The notes under the pieces were generated by a model, which did not search any database, had not been told where the DNA came from, and saw only the letters and a list, made by a program, of their open reading frames with translations. Shown here piece after piece: positions 6,887 to 13,322 of a stretch of DNA of 45,133 nt. Where the stretch lies: IMG/VR virus record IMGVR_UViG_3300042327_000473, positions 1 to 45,133 of that record, one strand, 5' to 3'. A program made the translations under genes and the position numbers. Each line of letters starts with the position of its first letter. The first letter of the stretch is position 1. This stretch comes from a virus.

Positions 6887-6917
6887 GGTAGTATGACTGA
6901 TGCTGGGAGCATAAAAA
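6887..6917 (-). promoter_or_regulatory. Conserved 31-bp promoter/operator-like motif, copy 2
   Basis: The plus strand reads GGTAGTATGACTGATGCTGG followed by GAGCATAAAAA. It differs from the copy at 910-940 at two positions only. On the minus strand it gives TTTTTA, 16 bases, CATACT, about 140 bases before the gene starting at 6747. The palindromic core ATGCTGGGAGCAT could be an operator. Confidence 0.45.
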
Positions 6918-6979
6918 TAAAATTGGCAACGAGTCCGACCACAGACACCAGCCATCCCTTAATCGCTTGCTCCAATTGG

Positions 6980-7002
6980 AACCTTATGCGGAAGGTTTTT
7001 TT
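6980..7002 (+). terminator. Plus-strand intrinsic terminator
   Basis: AACCTT-ATGCGG-AAGGTT followed by a run of T (to 7002) is a good rho-independent terminator on the plus strand. It lies just past the stop of the minus-strand gene 7005-7460, where it would read as a hairpin without a T-run. No plus-strand gene precedes it, the same arrangement as at 998-1034. Confidence 0.5.
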
Positions 7003-7004
7003 GC

Positions 7005-7460
7005 TTAAATTTTTTCCGAGGAAATATCAACGATTTCTCCAGAAAGCATTTTATTAATGGCATCGTGGGAGATTTTGAGTCTGTGTTCAGTAACCACTAC
7101 AGGCTGGTCGTTAAGGGTCTGAACCTTATCGATAAGGATAGCGAGGGCTAGGGGCATCTGGCTGATAGGAAGTTTGTCAATTTCTGTATCTAGGCGAATA
7201 GCCCCCTTCATAATAATAGACTTGAACAGACTGCTAACGCCCTTCTTGTATGTACCTAGGTCAATATCTTTATCACCCATATCCTGCCTAACAGCCACGA
7301 CAGTATGACCAGACACTTCCACCTTTTCTTCGATTTCTCGTTGCGTGTGACCCTCTTGAGTCATCCAAACAATTTCCTCTTTCTTCTTTGGGTCTAACTT
7401 TTCAAGGGTCGTAGACTTCTTGTCGGTTTTGACTCTTTCATAGGGCGATTCGCTTTCCAT
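7005..7460 (-). CDS. Helix-turn-helix DNA-binding protein (regulator or TerS-like)
   Basis: A 151-residue protein. After a basic N-terminus, residues about 25-55 (KKEEIVWMTQEGHTQREIEE then KVEVSGHTVVAVRQD) form a clear helix-turn-helix of the homeodomain/resolvase type. The C-terminal half includes LPLALAILIDKVQTL-like sequence of the kind seen after the HTH in phage small-terminase-like and other HTH proteins. No small terminase is obvious elsewhere, so this is a weak TerS candidate; a transcriptional regulator is equally likely. I chose the ATG at 7460 over 7478. Its start is only 9 bases from the divergent RusA gene, so its promoter must lie in that gene or the transcript is leaderless. 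Confidence 0.7.
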   Translation of the reverse strand: MESESPYERVKTDKKSTTLEKLDPKKKEEIVWMTQEGHTQREIEEKVEVSGHTVVAVRQDMGDKDIDLGTYKKGVSSLFKSIIMKGAIRLDTEIDKLPISQMPLALAILIDKVQTLNDQPVVVTEHRLKISHDAINKMLSGEIVDISSEKI

Positions 7461-7469
7461 AATACTAAA

Positions 7470-7934
7470 ATGACACATATTTTCATTGCTTGCAACTTAG
7501 AACCTCCAACTAGCACCCATCAAGCCGCCTTGAGGATTTTGAAGTCAAAAACTGGGCAGATGTTTGTAGGAAAGATGAAAAACTCCAAGGTAGTAGGCTG
7601 GGTATCCGCTTTTAGCCTACACGCCAAGCGGTATGTACCTGCTGTGCCTATTGAGGGGGCTGTCGAGGTCGAAATCAGCCTGTATTATACGCCCCCAAAG
7701 TACCTTTTACCAAAGATTAACAAGTGTAAAACGCTTGTAAAAACCACCAAACCAGACTGCGACAATGTAGTCAAGGTCATTCTGGATGAATTTACAAAGT
7801 TGGGATACTGGCTTGACGATAGCCAAGTCTGGAGCCTAACTGTCCGTAAGTATTGGTCTCAGCAACCCGCTGTGCTCTGTACGATAACCCAAAACCAAAA
7901 CCAACAAAATGCCCAACAACCCAGTAGCCAGTAA
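7470..7934 (+). CDS. rusA: RusA-like Holliday junction resolvase
   Basis: A 154-residue RusA-family endonuclease, which cuts four-way DNA junctions and would resolve recombination and replication intermediates before packaging. The family signature is clear: TTKPDCDNVVKVILDEF with Asp96 and Asp98, then Asp106, and WLDDSQV with Asp116 and Asp117, the acidic residues that bind the catalytic metal. The C-terminal 20 residues are Gln/Asn-rich and probably disordered. It opens the plus-strand replication operon. CATAAT 7 bases before the ATG could be a -10 element giving a leaderless message. Its end overlaps the next gene by 26 bases if that gene starts at 7909. Confidence 0.85.
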   Translation: MTHIFIACNLEPPTSTHQAALRILKSKTGQMFVGKMKNSKVVGWVSAFSLHAKRYVPAVPIEGAVEVEISLYYTPPKYLLPKINKCKTLVKTTKPDCDNVVKVILDEFTKLGYWLDDSQVWSLTVRKYWSQQPAVLCTITQNQNQQNAQQPSSQ

Positions 7935-8700
7935 AATGTCGGAGAGCGAGTACCGCTCTCTTGTAGGTCTTAACGCTTCCCGCTTTAAGGCTTTCGTCCG
8001 CTCACCGTTCCACTTCAAGCACCAGAAGGATATCGAGACCACCGAGGCTATGCGTGTCGGTACTGCTATCCACACGGCTATCCTTGAGCCTCAAGAGTAT
8101 CTCGCCACCATTGCTTACCTGCCAGACATTGATGGTCGCACTAAGGAAGGAAAGATTCTGAAGGCTGAATTTGAAGAGAAGAATGTCGGCAAGACTATCC
8201 TCAAGGCTGACAGCCAAGAAGTCGTGGAGCGTTGCTGTAAGGCAGTCGTTGCCTGTATGAAGGCTAACGCTGACAAGTTCAGTTCTGGAATCCGCAAGGA
8301 GGTGGTCGTACTTGGTAGCCTGTTCAAAATCGACTGTAAGGCTAAACTCGACATTGTTGATGTTGAGCGTGGTGTTATCACGGATATCAAGTCGTGCCAA
8401 GACGCTCTGAAGTTCCGATATGATGTGCAGGACAGGCTGTACTGGGTACAGGCTGGCTTCTACTGCCTTATGGCTGAGATGATGTGGGGCAAGCCCTTCT
8501 CGTTCCAGTTCATCGCTGTGGAGACTACGGAGCCTAGTGGTGCTGTTCTGTATACTGTCTCTGATGAGGAACTGACCGCTTGGAAGAACTGTGTGACTCG
8601 TGACTTGGCTCGCTATATGATTTGCGACACCATCAACGAGTGGGACGGTTACGCTCCCTGCAAGACGCTTCCTGCTCTCTCTCAAGCCACCTACTCGTGA
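7909..8700 (+). CDS. PD-(D/E)XK exonuclease, RecE/DUF3799-like
   Basis: A 263-residue nuclease of the exodeoxyribonuclease VIII-like (DUF3799) group. Visible motifs are RVGTAIH (residues 49-55), KLDIV (146-150), DIKSC (159-163) and QAGFY (181-185), the G-x-x-x-H, D, D-x-K and Q-x-x-x-Y core of RecB/RecE-type nucleases. It would chew 5' ends to expose single strands for the Erf annealing protein encoded 1.6 kb downstream, forming a Red-like pair. A second possible start is the ATG at 7936, two bases after the RusA stop; both lack a Shine-Dalgarno sequence. It ends in a GTGA overlap with the next gene. Confidence 0.85.
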   Translation: MPNNPVASKMSESEYRSLVGLNASRFKAFVRSPFHFKHQKDIETTEAMRVGTAIHTAILEPQEYLATIAYLPDIDGRTKEGKILKAEFEEKNVGKTILKADSQEVVERCCKAVVACMKANADKFSSGIRKEVVVLGSLFKIDCKAKLDIVDVERGVITDIKSCQDALKFRYDVQDRLYWVQAGFYCLMAEMMWGKPFSFQFIAVETTEPSGAVLYTVSDEELTAWKNCVTRDLARYMICDTINEWDGYAPCKTLPALSQATYS

Positions 8701-9332
8701 GCAAGCCATCATTTACTGGTGTCTGGATTCCTGTAGAGGTCTTCCAGTTGGAAACCCTTACCATCACCGAGAAGGTGGTATACGGAATCGTAAACGCCCT
8801 CGATAACGAGGAGGGCTGTTTCGCCTCCAACGGCTACCTTGCAACAACCTTGCAACTCAGCGACAGACAGGTCAAGAATGTCCTCAAAGCCCTTATCGAC
8901 CACCAGTTGGTAGTCCGCATCGAACTGAACGGCAGACGCATCCTACGGACTGTGGAGAAGCAAGCGTTGGTGGGTGCTATAGATTTCCTAGGGAGGGGGA
9001 AACCTATTTCCCGCAGGGGGGGAAGTAGACTTCCTACATATAGAAAAGAAGATAAGATAGAGTATATCAATACAGAGGTATTGCCCTACGGAGAGTCTTT
9101 CAAGGAGGCTTGGACAAAGTGGGAGATGTACCGCAAGCAGACCAAGAAGCCTTTGACCCCTATGACCAAGACGGAGCAGTTGAAGTTACTGGGGTCTTGG
9201 GCTAACGAGACACAGGCTGTAGATTCCATAAACAAAAGCATTGCCTTTGGCTGGCAGGGTCTTTTTGTCGTAAATAGTAACGGCTCCAAAGCCAAAACCT
9301 TAACCAACAACGACCACTCCAATGGCTTCTAA
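8697..9332 (+). CDS. Phage replication initiator (winged-HTH, O-protein-like)
   Basis: A 211-residue protein read from the GTG at 8697, which overlaps the upstream stop (GTGA). The longer frame back to 8622 only covers the end of the exonuclease gene. Residues about 10-85 look like a winged helix (ITEKVVYGIVNALDNEEGCF, then LATTLQLSDRQVKNVLKALI). A low-complexity Gly/Arg linker at about 95-120 is encoded by the G-tract repeats. The C-terminus has FKEAWTKWEMYRKQTKKP and a Trp/Gly-rich end, as in replisome-organiser proteins. It is directly followed by a DnaC-like gene, the classic initiator-loader pair. Origin function inside the gene is likely. Confidence 0.75.
   Translation: MSKPSFTGVWIPVEVFQLETLTITEKVVYGIVNALDNEEGCFASNGYLATTLQLSDRQVKNVLKALIDHQLVVRIELNGRRILRTVEKQALVGAIDFLGRGKPISRRGGSRLPTYRKEDKIEYINTEVLPYGESFKEAWTKWEMYRKQTKKPLTPMTKTEQLKLLGSWANETQAVDSINKSIAFGWQGLFVVNSNGSKAKTLTNNDHSNGF
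8972..9085 (+). repeat. Candidate replication origin with modules x, y and z
   Basis: Inside the initiator gene are three modules in order. Module x is GGGTGCTATAGATTTCCTA at 8972-8990. Module y is GGGGGAAACCTATTTCC with flanking G-runs at about 8994-9022. Module z starts TTCCTACATATAGAA at 9031 and runs to ATACAGAGG. Modules x and z recur contiguously on the minus strand at 45026-45091; y and x recur on the minus strand at 1-50. G-rich and A/T-rich stretches side by side inside an initiator gene resemble lambdoid origins. Confidence 0.55.
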
Positions 9333-10014
9333 GTGCATTCATTGCAAAGCACCTGCTACTCCTGTATGGGATAGCCGTGCTGTGAAGTTTAAGACTAATG
9401 TGTCCGTGTGCCTAGATTGCTTTGGCACGGCAGAGTATCACGATTACCCTTACTCCTACAGAGGGGTGTTCGATAAGCACGACTGGGCTTTCAAGTCGAT
9501 GCACCCGAACACTCCTAGTGCTTTCCAAGACACCGTGGTCAGTAAACTCGCTCCCCAGATGCAACAGGCTCTGGAGGAGTATACCCCAGACCAAAGCGTA
9601 CTGCTCCACGGTGTCACAGGGACAGGGAAGACCCGCTGTGCTTGGGCTATGTTCAACAAGGGATGGCTTCACCACTACCCCAAGTACTCTGAGTTCCTCA
9701 CGATGCGGAAACTGGAGCAGAAGATTGAGCACGGCTTTGCCAATCAGACTCACGGAGATGTTATCGAGCGTCTGACTTCTTGCTCTCTGCTGGTCATTGA
9801 CGATTTAGGTAAAGAACGCTTGACCCAGCGTATGGAGACTGATTTGTTCTCAATCATTGACGAGCGTACCTCAAATAAACGCCCTACAATTATAACAACT
9901 AACTATAACGGAAGCGGACTTTCTGATAGATTCAATAACGGAGAAACTGGCACAGCCATTATCCGAAGACTGAAAGACTATTTTAAAATCTACGGAGCAT
10001 CCGTTACCCAATAA
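9322..10014 (+). CDS. DnaC-like AAA+ helicase loader
   Basis: A 230-residue ATPase of the DnaC/IstB type. The Walker A motif GVTGTGKT is at residues 97-104 and Walker B LLVIDDLG at 156-163. ITTNYN around residue 192 is sensor-I-like, and an Arg-Arg pair near residues 218-219 may act as sensor II or arginine finger. The first 33 residues carry CIHC and CLDC (Cys5, 8, 30, 33), a zinc-finger-like extension. With no helicase gene in the genome, it probably loads host DnaB at the phage origin. It overlaps the initiator gene by 11 bases. Confidence 0.85.
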   Translation: MASKCIHCKAPATPVWDSRAVKFKTNVSVCLDCFGTAEYHDYPYSYRGVFDKHDWAFKSMHPNTPSAFQDTVVSKLAPQMQQALEEYTPDQSVLLHGVTGTGKTRCAWAMFNKGWLHHYPKYSEFLTMRKLEQKIEHGFANQTHGDVIERLTSCSLLVIDDLGKERLTQRMETDLFSIIDERTSNKRPTIITTNYNGSGLSDRFNNGETGTAIIRRLKDYFKIYGASVTQ

Positions 10015-10023
10015 ATTCCCCCT

Positions 10024-10245
10024 ATGGAAAACCAACCCACCAACAATGCGACTCCCGAACTCATCGGGGTCAACAATGCCACCAAGTATGTCGTGCTTCC
10101 CGATGGTCGTATGGCTCGTCTGCTGAAGCCTGTGAAGGTTAAGCACTACCTGTACTATTCGTTCATCAACGACCAAGGCAAGGCTGTCCGCATCAATGCG
10201 AACAACGCTCGCACCGTAAATGAAATCGTGGTCAAGAGCAAGTAA
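10024..10245 (+). CDS. Small hypothetical protein (73 aa)
   Basis: Unknown function. Composition is Asn/Val-rich with a probable beta-rich fold: KYVVLPDGRMARLLKPVKVK followed by HYLYYSF and a short basic tail. It lies between the helicase loader and the single-strand annealing gene, so a role in replication or recombination is possible but unsupported. The ATG follows TTCCCCCT with no Shine-Dalgarno sequence. Confidence 0.65.
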   Translation: MENQPTNNATPELIGVNNATKYVVLPDGRMARLLKPVKVKHYLYYSFINDQGKAVRINANNARTVNEIVVKSK

Positions 10246-10267
10246 CCAACTCTGGACACGCATCGAT

Positions 10268-10987
10268 ATGCAAGACGATACTCTCCCCAAGCCTAATCTG
10301 GCTGAACTGTACATCGCCATCGGAAATGTACACGCTGAGACGAAGGACATAGTTGCGGATGACTTCAATCCGCATTTTAAGAATAAATTTGCGAGCCTAT
10401 CGGCTCATTTGTCTTATCTTAAGCCCCTGTTCCACAAGCACGGTCTTACGGTGATTCAACTGCCTACCTCTGAGTACCACGACAATGGTATTGGTATCAA
10501 GACCATCATCGCCCACAAGAATGGCACGAGCATCGAATCCTCGTGCGTTGTTCCTGTCGGTGAACAGGCTACTGGTCAACAGGCTGGTGCAATCCTAACT
10601 TATCTTAGACGCTATTGCTTGGCTTCTATTGGAGGTCTGGCTACGGCTGATGATGACGCAGAAGTAGACCGTGTAATCAAGACTGCCTCCGCTCCTGCAA
10701 AGAAGTCTGCTCCTATCGCCACATTTGTTGCCCCTCATACTGGTAGCGTTGGTATTGATTTTGAACTGACTGTTCCGTTCGGTAACAACAAGGGTACTGC
10801 CCTGTCCGCTCTGGCTGACAAGGATTTGGACTACTGGGCTAACAAGTGGGAGCCTAAGCCGTGGGAGAAGACTGGCAAGGTGGGTGCTAAAGACCAGTCC
10901 CTCAAGAAGTCTGCACAGGCTCTCTGGGCTTTGAAGCAGAACGGTGGAGACTCCGAACCCGAATCTACTGACGAGGTTCCGTTCTAA
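10268..10987 (+). CDS. erf: Erf-family single-strand annealing protein with C-terminal PFG-x-x-KG domain
   Basis: A 239-residue protein. Residues about 15-135 match the ERF family: KNKFASLSAHLSYLKPLFHK, HGLTVIQL, and GQQAGAILTYLRRYCL ending in ADDDAE, the family's T-Y-x-x-R-Y and D-D-D signature. ERF proteins anneal complementary single strands in phage recombination. After a Pro/Ala/Lys linker, residues about 165-200 contain VPFGNNKG and DLDYWANKW. This resembles the small DUF3820-type PFG-x-x-KG motif seen on other nucleic-acid proteins. I chose the ATG at 10268 rather than 10220, since the extra residues overlap the preceding gene. It partners the exonuclease at 7909-8700. Confidence 0.8.
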   Translation: MQDDTLPKPNLAELYIAIGNVHAETKDIVADDFNPHFKNKFASLSAHLSYLKPLFHKHGLTVIQLPTSEYHDNGIGIKTIIAHKNGTSIESSCVVPVGEQATGQQAGAILTYLRRYCLASIGGLATADDDAEVDRVIKTASAPAKKSAPIATFVAPHTGSVGIDFELTVPFGNNKGTALSALADKDLDYWANKWEPKPWEKTGKVGAKDQSLKKSAQALWALKQNGGDSEPESTDEVPF

Positions 10988-10994
10988 CCCATCT

Positions 10995-11066
10995 GTCCCT
11001 GTAGTTCAATGGATAGAACATTCGCCTTCTAAGCGAATTATCTAGGTTCGATTCCTAGCAGGGACA
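10995..11066 (+). tRNA. tRNA-Arg (UCU)
   Basis: A full cloverleaf: acceptor GTCCCTG/CAGGGAC with discriminator A, D-arm with GTTCAATGGATAGAAC, anticodon stem TTCGC/GCGAA with loop CTTCTAA (anticodon TCT), and T-arm CTAGG-TTCGATT-CCTAG. No CCA is encoded (TTTT follows). It sits 8 bases after the Erf stop and 11 bases before the endolysin start. It decodes AGA, the Arg codon favoured in the late genes but less so in the early block. Confidence 0.93.
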
Positions 11067-11076
11067 TTTTTCACCA

Positions 11077-11490
11077 ATGAAATACGCACTACTTCTCCTG
11101 TGTCTCAATGCACAGGCGATGGAAATCACGGATGGCTTTTTGGATAAATTAGCCATCATCGAATCTGACAACAGATGCACCTCTATTTCAGATAAGGGAA
11201 AATCTCTTGGAGCCTATCAACTGCATCGCTCCGCTTGGGAAGACGCTTGTAAGCGTAATTTTGCCAACTGGGAGTACAACAAGTCCAACGCATTCAATTA
11301 CCCAATCGCACGGCAGGTAGCCCAATGGCATTGCGAATGGATTGTACAGACCCTTCAGAAGAACAATATCAAGCCTACTCCTATGCGTGTCTATATGTGC
11401 TACTGTATGGGCGTTAATGGAGCCTTGAAGCGTAAGGTTAATACCGACCTTGATTACCCTGCACTCAATCGTGCCAGAGGCATCCTATGA
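11077..11490 (+). CDS. Secreted lysozyme-like endolysin (lytic transglycosylase fold)
   Basis: A 137-residue protein with a short signal peptide (MKYALLLLCLNAQA, likely cut after residue 14). A lysozyme-like domain follows: LAIIESDNRC, with Glu29 as likely catalytic residue, then SLGAYQLHRSAWEDA, the typical G-x-Y-Q motif of transglycosylase-type muramidases. It would degrade peptidoglycan, and the signal peptide suggests export by the host Sec system rather than strict dependence on a holin pore. Three further Cys residues (58, 85, 108 approx.) could form disulfides. It is followed by an ATGA-overlapping gene. The holin and lipoprotein lysis candidates are on the other strand. Confidence 0.75.
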   Translation: MKYALLLLCLNAQAMEITDGFLDKLAIIESDNRCTSISDKGKSLGAYQLHRSAWEDACKRNFANWEYNKSNAFNYPIARQVAQWHCEWIVQTLQKNNIKPTPMRVYMCYCMGVNGALKRKVNTDLDYPALNRARGIL

Positions 11491-11654
11491 AAAAGAAACG
11501 CACTTGGAAACGCCCTGCTCACGGAGGCGGTCACCTAGAAAACAAAAAGCAAACTCCAGCAGAGTTCAGCAAGACCAAACAATACTTTGCGTCTGCTAAG
11601 GCTATGTGGGAAACCCTGTTTGCCAAGCCTCTCAATAAATATGAATCACAATAA
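11487..11654 (+). CDS. Small basic protein (55 aa)
   Basis: This short frame begins MKKKRTWKRPAHGGGHLENK and ends LFAKPLNKYESQ. It starts with an ATGA overlap on the endolysin stop and overlaps the next gene by 14 bases, so it fills the space exactly as an operon gene would. The N-terminus is strongly basic and Gly/His-rich, and the C-terminus is helical with aromatic residues. Function unknown; nucleic-acid binding is possible. Confidence 0.6.
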   Translation: MKKKRTWKRPAHGGGHLENKKQTPAEFSKTKQYFASAKAMWETLFAKPLNKYESQ

Positions 11655-11895
11655 CCAAAATGGTCTCAAAGCGTCTGCCCTCCTCCTTGGTCTTAGCGTT
11701 GAAGAACTTATCCAAATCCTCCACAATGCCAACTCCGTCAAAGAAATCCGTACAGCCAGCGGACAACCGTTTATCCTTCCTGCTGTCTGGTGCGAAGAGA
11801 AGCGGAGCGAAGTTCATCTACTTGACAGTCAAGGACGCAGAGAACCTTCTGTTATTCCTACGCTCAAAGAAAATGGAGATGCCAAACACTCGTGA
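11641..11895 (+). CDS. Small hypothetical protein (84 aa)
   Basis: Starts MNHNNQNGLKASALLLGLSV, with a helical N-terminal half (VEELIQILHNANSVKEI) and a more polar C-terminal half. The start at 11641 was chosen over 11587 because it begins in the overlap with the preceding gene and ends in a GTGA overlap with the next. A second frame (11726-11902) inside it also encodes a protein-like sequence, so part of this stretch may be read in two frames or carry a frameshift. Confidence 0.55.
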   Translation: MNHNNQNGLKASALLLGLSVEELIQILHNANSVKEIRTASGQPFILPAVWCEEKRSEVHLLDSQGRREPSVIPTLKENGDAKHS

Positions 11896-12632
11896 GTAAA
11901 TACATCAAATTCGTAGCATTTGGGGACAATCACGGAGATATGGTGGACGAGGATGCCTCGTCTGCCCTGTTCAAGTTCATTAAATCGTATGCTCCAGAGG
12001 AGCGTATTCACCTAGGAGATTGTTTTGATTTTCGCAGTATTAGGTCTGGTCGCAGTATGAAAGAGGAAGGTGAATCCCTTGAGGATGACCTTAAATGGGG
12101 AAAGCATTTTATCCAGCATACCAGCCCTACTGTATTTCATTATGGAAACCACGAAGACCGACTCGACCAAATCATTCACTCATCGCACAACGCAATGGCT
12201 AAAGACTATTGTGAAGAAATGGATGCCTCTATTCGAACTACCCTTAAAGTGGGTGGGTGTAAGAAAATCTACCCCTATCACGCTGAAGAGGGTGTCCACA
12301 CCTTGGGAAAAGTACGAACAGTACACGGATACACTTGCGGGGTCAAAGCAGTTGAAGAACACGCAATCCATTACGGACTGGAAACAGGAGCAGTACTTAT
12401 GGGACACATCCATAGCATCCAACAAACCAATGCACGAAGATATCGTGGTACTGTTGGTTTTTCGGGAGGGTGCTTATGCAAAAAGCGTGAGATGCTCTAT
12501 GCGAAGAACCGATTGGCTACTTCTAAGTGGGGTACTGGCTGGCTGTACGGATTCGTACAGGGTAACGACTGGAAAGTTTGGCAAGCCCACCGAGTCGGAA
12601 AACAATTCATCTTCAGCCACGAAAGAAAATGA
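11892..12632 (+). CDS. Calcineurin-like metallophosphoesterase
   Basis: A 246-residue phosphoesterase starting at GTG (GTGA overlap with the gene before). The metal-binding motifs appear in the usual order: GDNHGD (residues 11-16), HLGDCFD (40-46), GNHEDR (85-90), VHGYT (about 142-146) and GHIHS (about 170-174). This is the complete set for a dinuclear metal centre, so it is probably active. Phage members of the family act on nucleotides, nucleic acid ends or phosphoproteins; the substrate cannot be told from sequence. It is coupled by ATGA to the next gene. Confidence 0.85.
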   Translation: MSKYIKFVAFGDNHGDMVDEDASSALFKFIKSYAPEERIHLGDCFDFRSIRSGRSMKEEGESLEDDLKWGKHFIQHTSPTVFHYGNHEDRLDQIIHSSHNAMAKDYCEEMDASIRTTLKVGGCKKIYPYHAEEGVHTLGKVRTVHGYTCGVKAVEEHAIHYGLETGAVLMGHIHSIQQTNARRYRGTVGFSGGCLCKKREMLYAKNRLATSKWGTGWLYGFVQGNDWKVWQAHRVGKQFIFSHERK

Positions 12633-12922
12633 AGATAACTACCAGTCAGTTTTTGAACGAAATCAACAACAGGGGGCAATACAGAAAGGTGACAGCAGAA
12701 CCTATTCCGAAGGGGTACTTATCATCCGTAAATTTAGCGAAGAAGTATTCTATTCCTCTAAGAAACTTGCAGATGAAATTAGTCGTAGAACTAAGAAACG
12801 GAAATGTGCTGTTCGTTCAAAAAAGAGTAAAAACTAGTCCTATTTCCATCCGTAAGATTTACCTCTACAAATTCAAAGATGCCAAAACCGAGAAGGCTTT
12901 CAAAAGCGGAATTAAAGGATAA
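12629..12922 (+). CDS. Basic hypothetical protein (97 aa)
   Basis: Starts MKITTSQFLNEINNRGQYRK in an ATGA overlap with the phosphoesterase stop; the frame is open further upstream, but that part lies inside the phosphoesterase. It is rich in Lys and Arg. VNLAKKYSIPLRNLQMKLVV around residues 34-53 could be a helix-turn-helix, and the remainder looks like strands (VLFVQKRVKTSPISIRKIYL). Probably nucleic-acid binding; no family recognised. Confidence 0.65.
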   Translation: MKITTSQFLNEINNRGQYRKVTAEPIPKGYLSSVNLAKKYSIPLRNLQMKLVVELRNGNVLFVQKRVKTSPISIRKIYLYKFKDAKTEKAFKSGIKG

Positions 12923-13184
12923 CGACAGGGACTATCCTGTGGGCATCTTCCTTGAACCTAGGGAGTGGCTAGACCAAGCCATCCTAGGGCTGGATGCCCT
13001 TACAGGAGGCGTTCTGTATGACTATGAGACCATCGTTGAGTGCTTCATCGTCAAAGACGGTCTGAGCCGAAGCCAAGCCTGTATGATTGTGGATTACAAC
13101 ATTGACAAGGGTATGAATAGGCTACCAGAGCCAAAGCCTGTCATCCACCGAGATGAGACTGTAGACGAAGACGAGTACGAATAG
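12879..13184 (+). CDS. Small hypothetical protein (101 aa)
   Basis: Overlaps the preceding gene by 44 bases. The N-terminus is basic (MPKPRRLSKAELKDNDRDYP), the middle is hydrophobic and helical (EWLDQAILGLDALTGGVLYD), and the C-terminus is acidic (ETVDEDEYE). Residues 55-85 (LSRSQACMIVDYNIDKGMNR) form another helix pair. The last gene of the plus-strand operon, directly before a hairpin. Function unknown. Confidence 0.6.
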   Translation: MPKPRRLSKAELKDNDRDYPVGIFLEPREWLDQAILGLDALTGGVLYDYETIVECFIVKDGLSRSQACMIVDYNIDKGMNRLPEPKPVIHRDETVDEDEYE

Positions 13185-13191
13185 GCACTAG

Positions 13192-13212
13192 CCACCTTTC
13201 GTGCGAAGGTGG
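13192..13212. terminator. Hairpin at end of plus-strand operon
   Basis: A perfect 7-bp stem CCACCTT/AAGGTGG with a 7-base loop, 7 bases after the stop of the last plus-strand gene, in the 138-base space between convergent operons. The T-run is weak (CGTTTCTC about 7 bases later), so it is only a probable terminator. The rest of the space (13213-13322) shows only a 23-codon frame (13239-13310), which I do not call. Confidence 0.5.
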
Positions 13213-13322
13213 TAGCACCGTTTCTCAATAAGCCCCAAATGGAACGCAACGCCAACAACGACAAACAAACCACCGCACGAACTTATTCAAGCAACTTAAC
13301 TTTGCTCTAATAGGTTGGTCTG

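Noticed and set aside
8002-8712. 236-codon minus-strand frame opposite the exonuclease
   Set aside because: Antisense shadow of a gene with clear PD-(D/E)XK motifs.
12070-12837. 255-codon plus-strand frame across the phosphoesterase and the next gene
   Set aside because: The overlapping frame carries all phosphoesterase metal motifs and its neighbour starts with an ATGA overlap; this product has no protein-like pattern.
13239-13310. 23-codon plus-strand frame between the convergent operons
   Set aside because: Too short, located after the terminator hairpin and without coupling to another gene.
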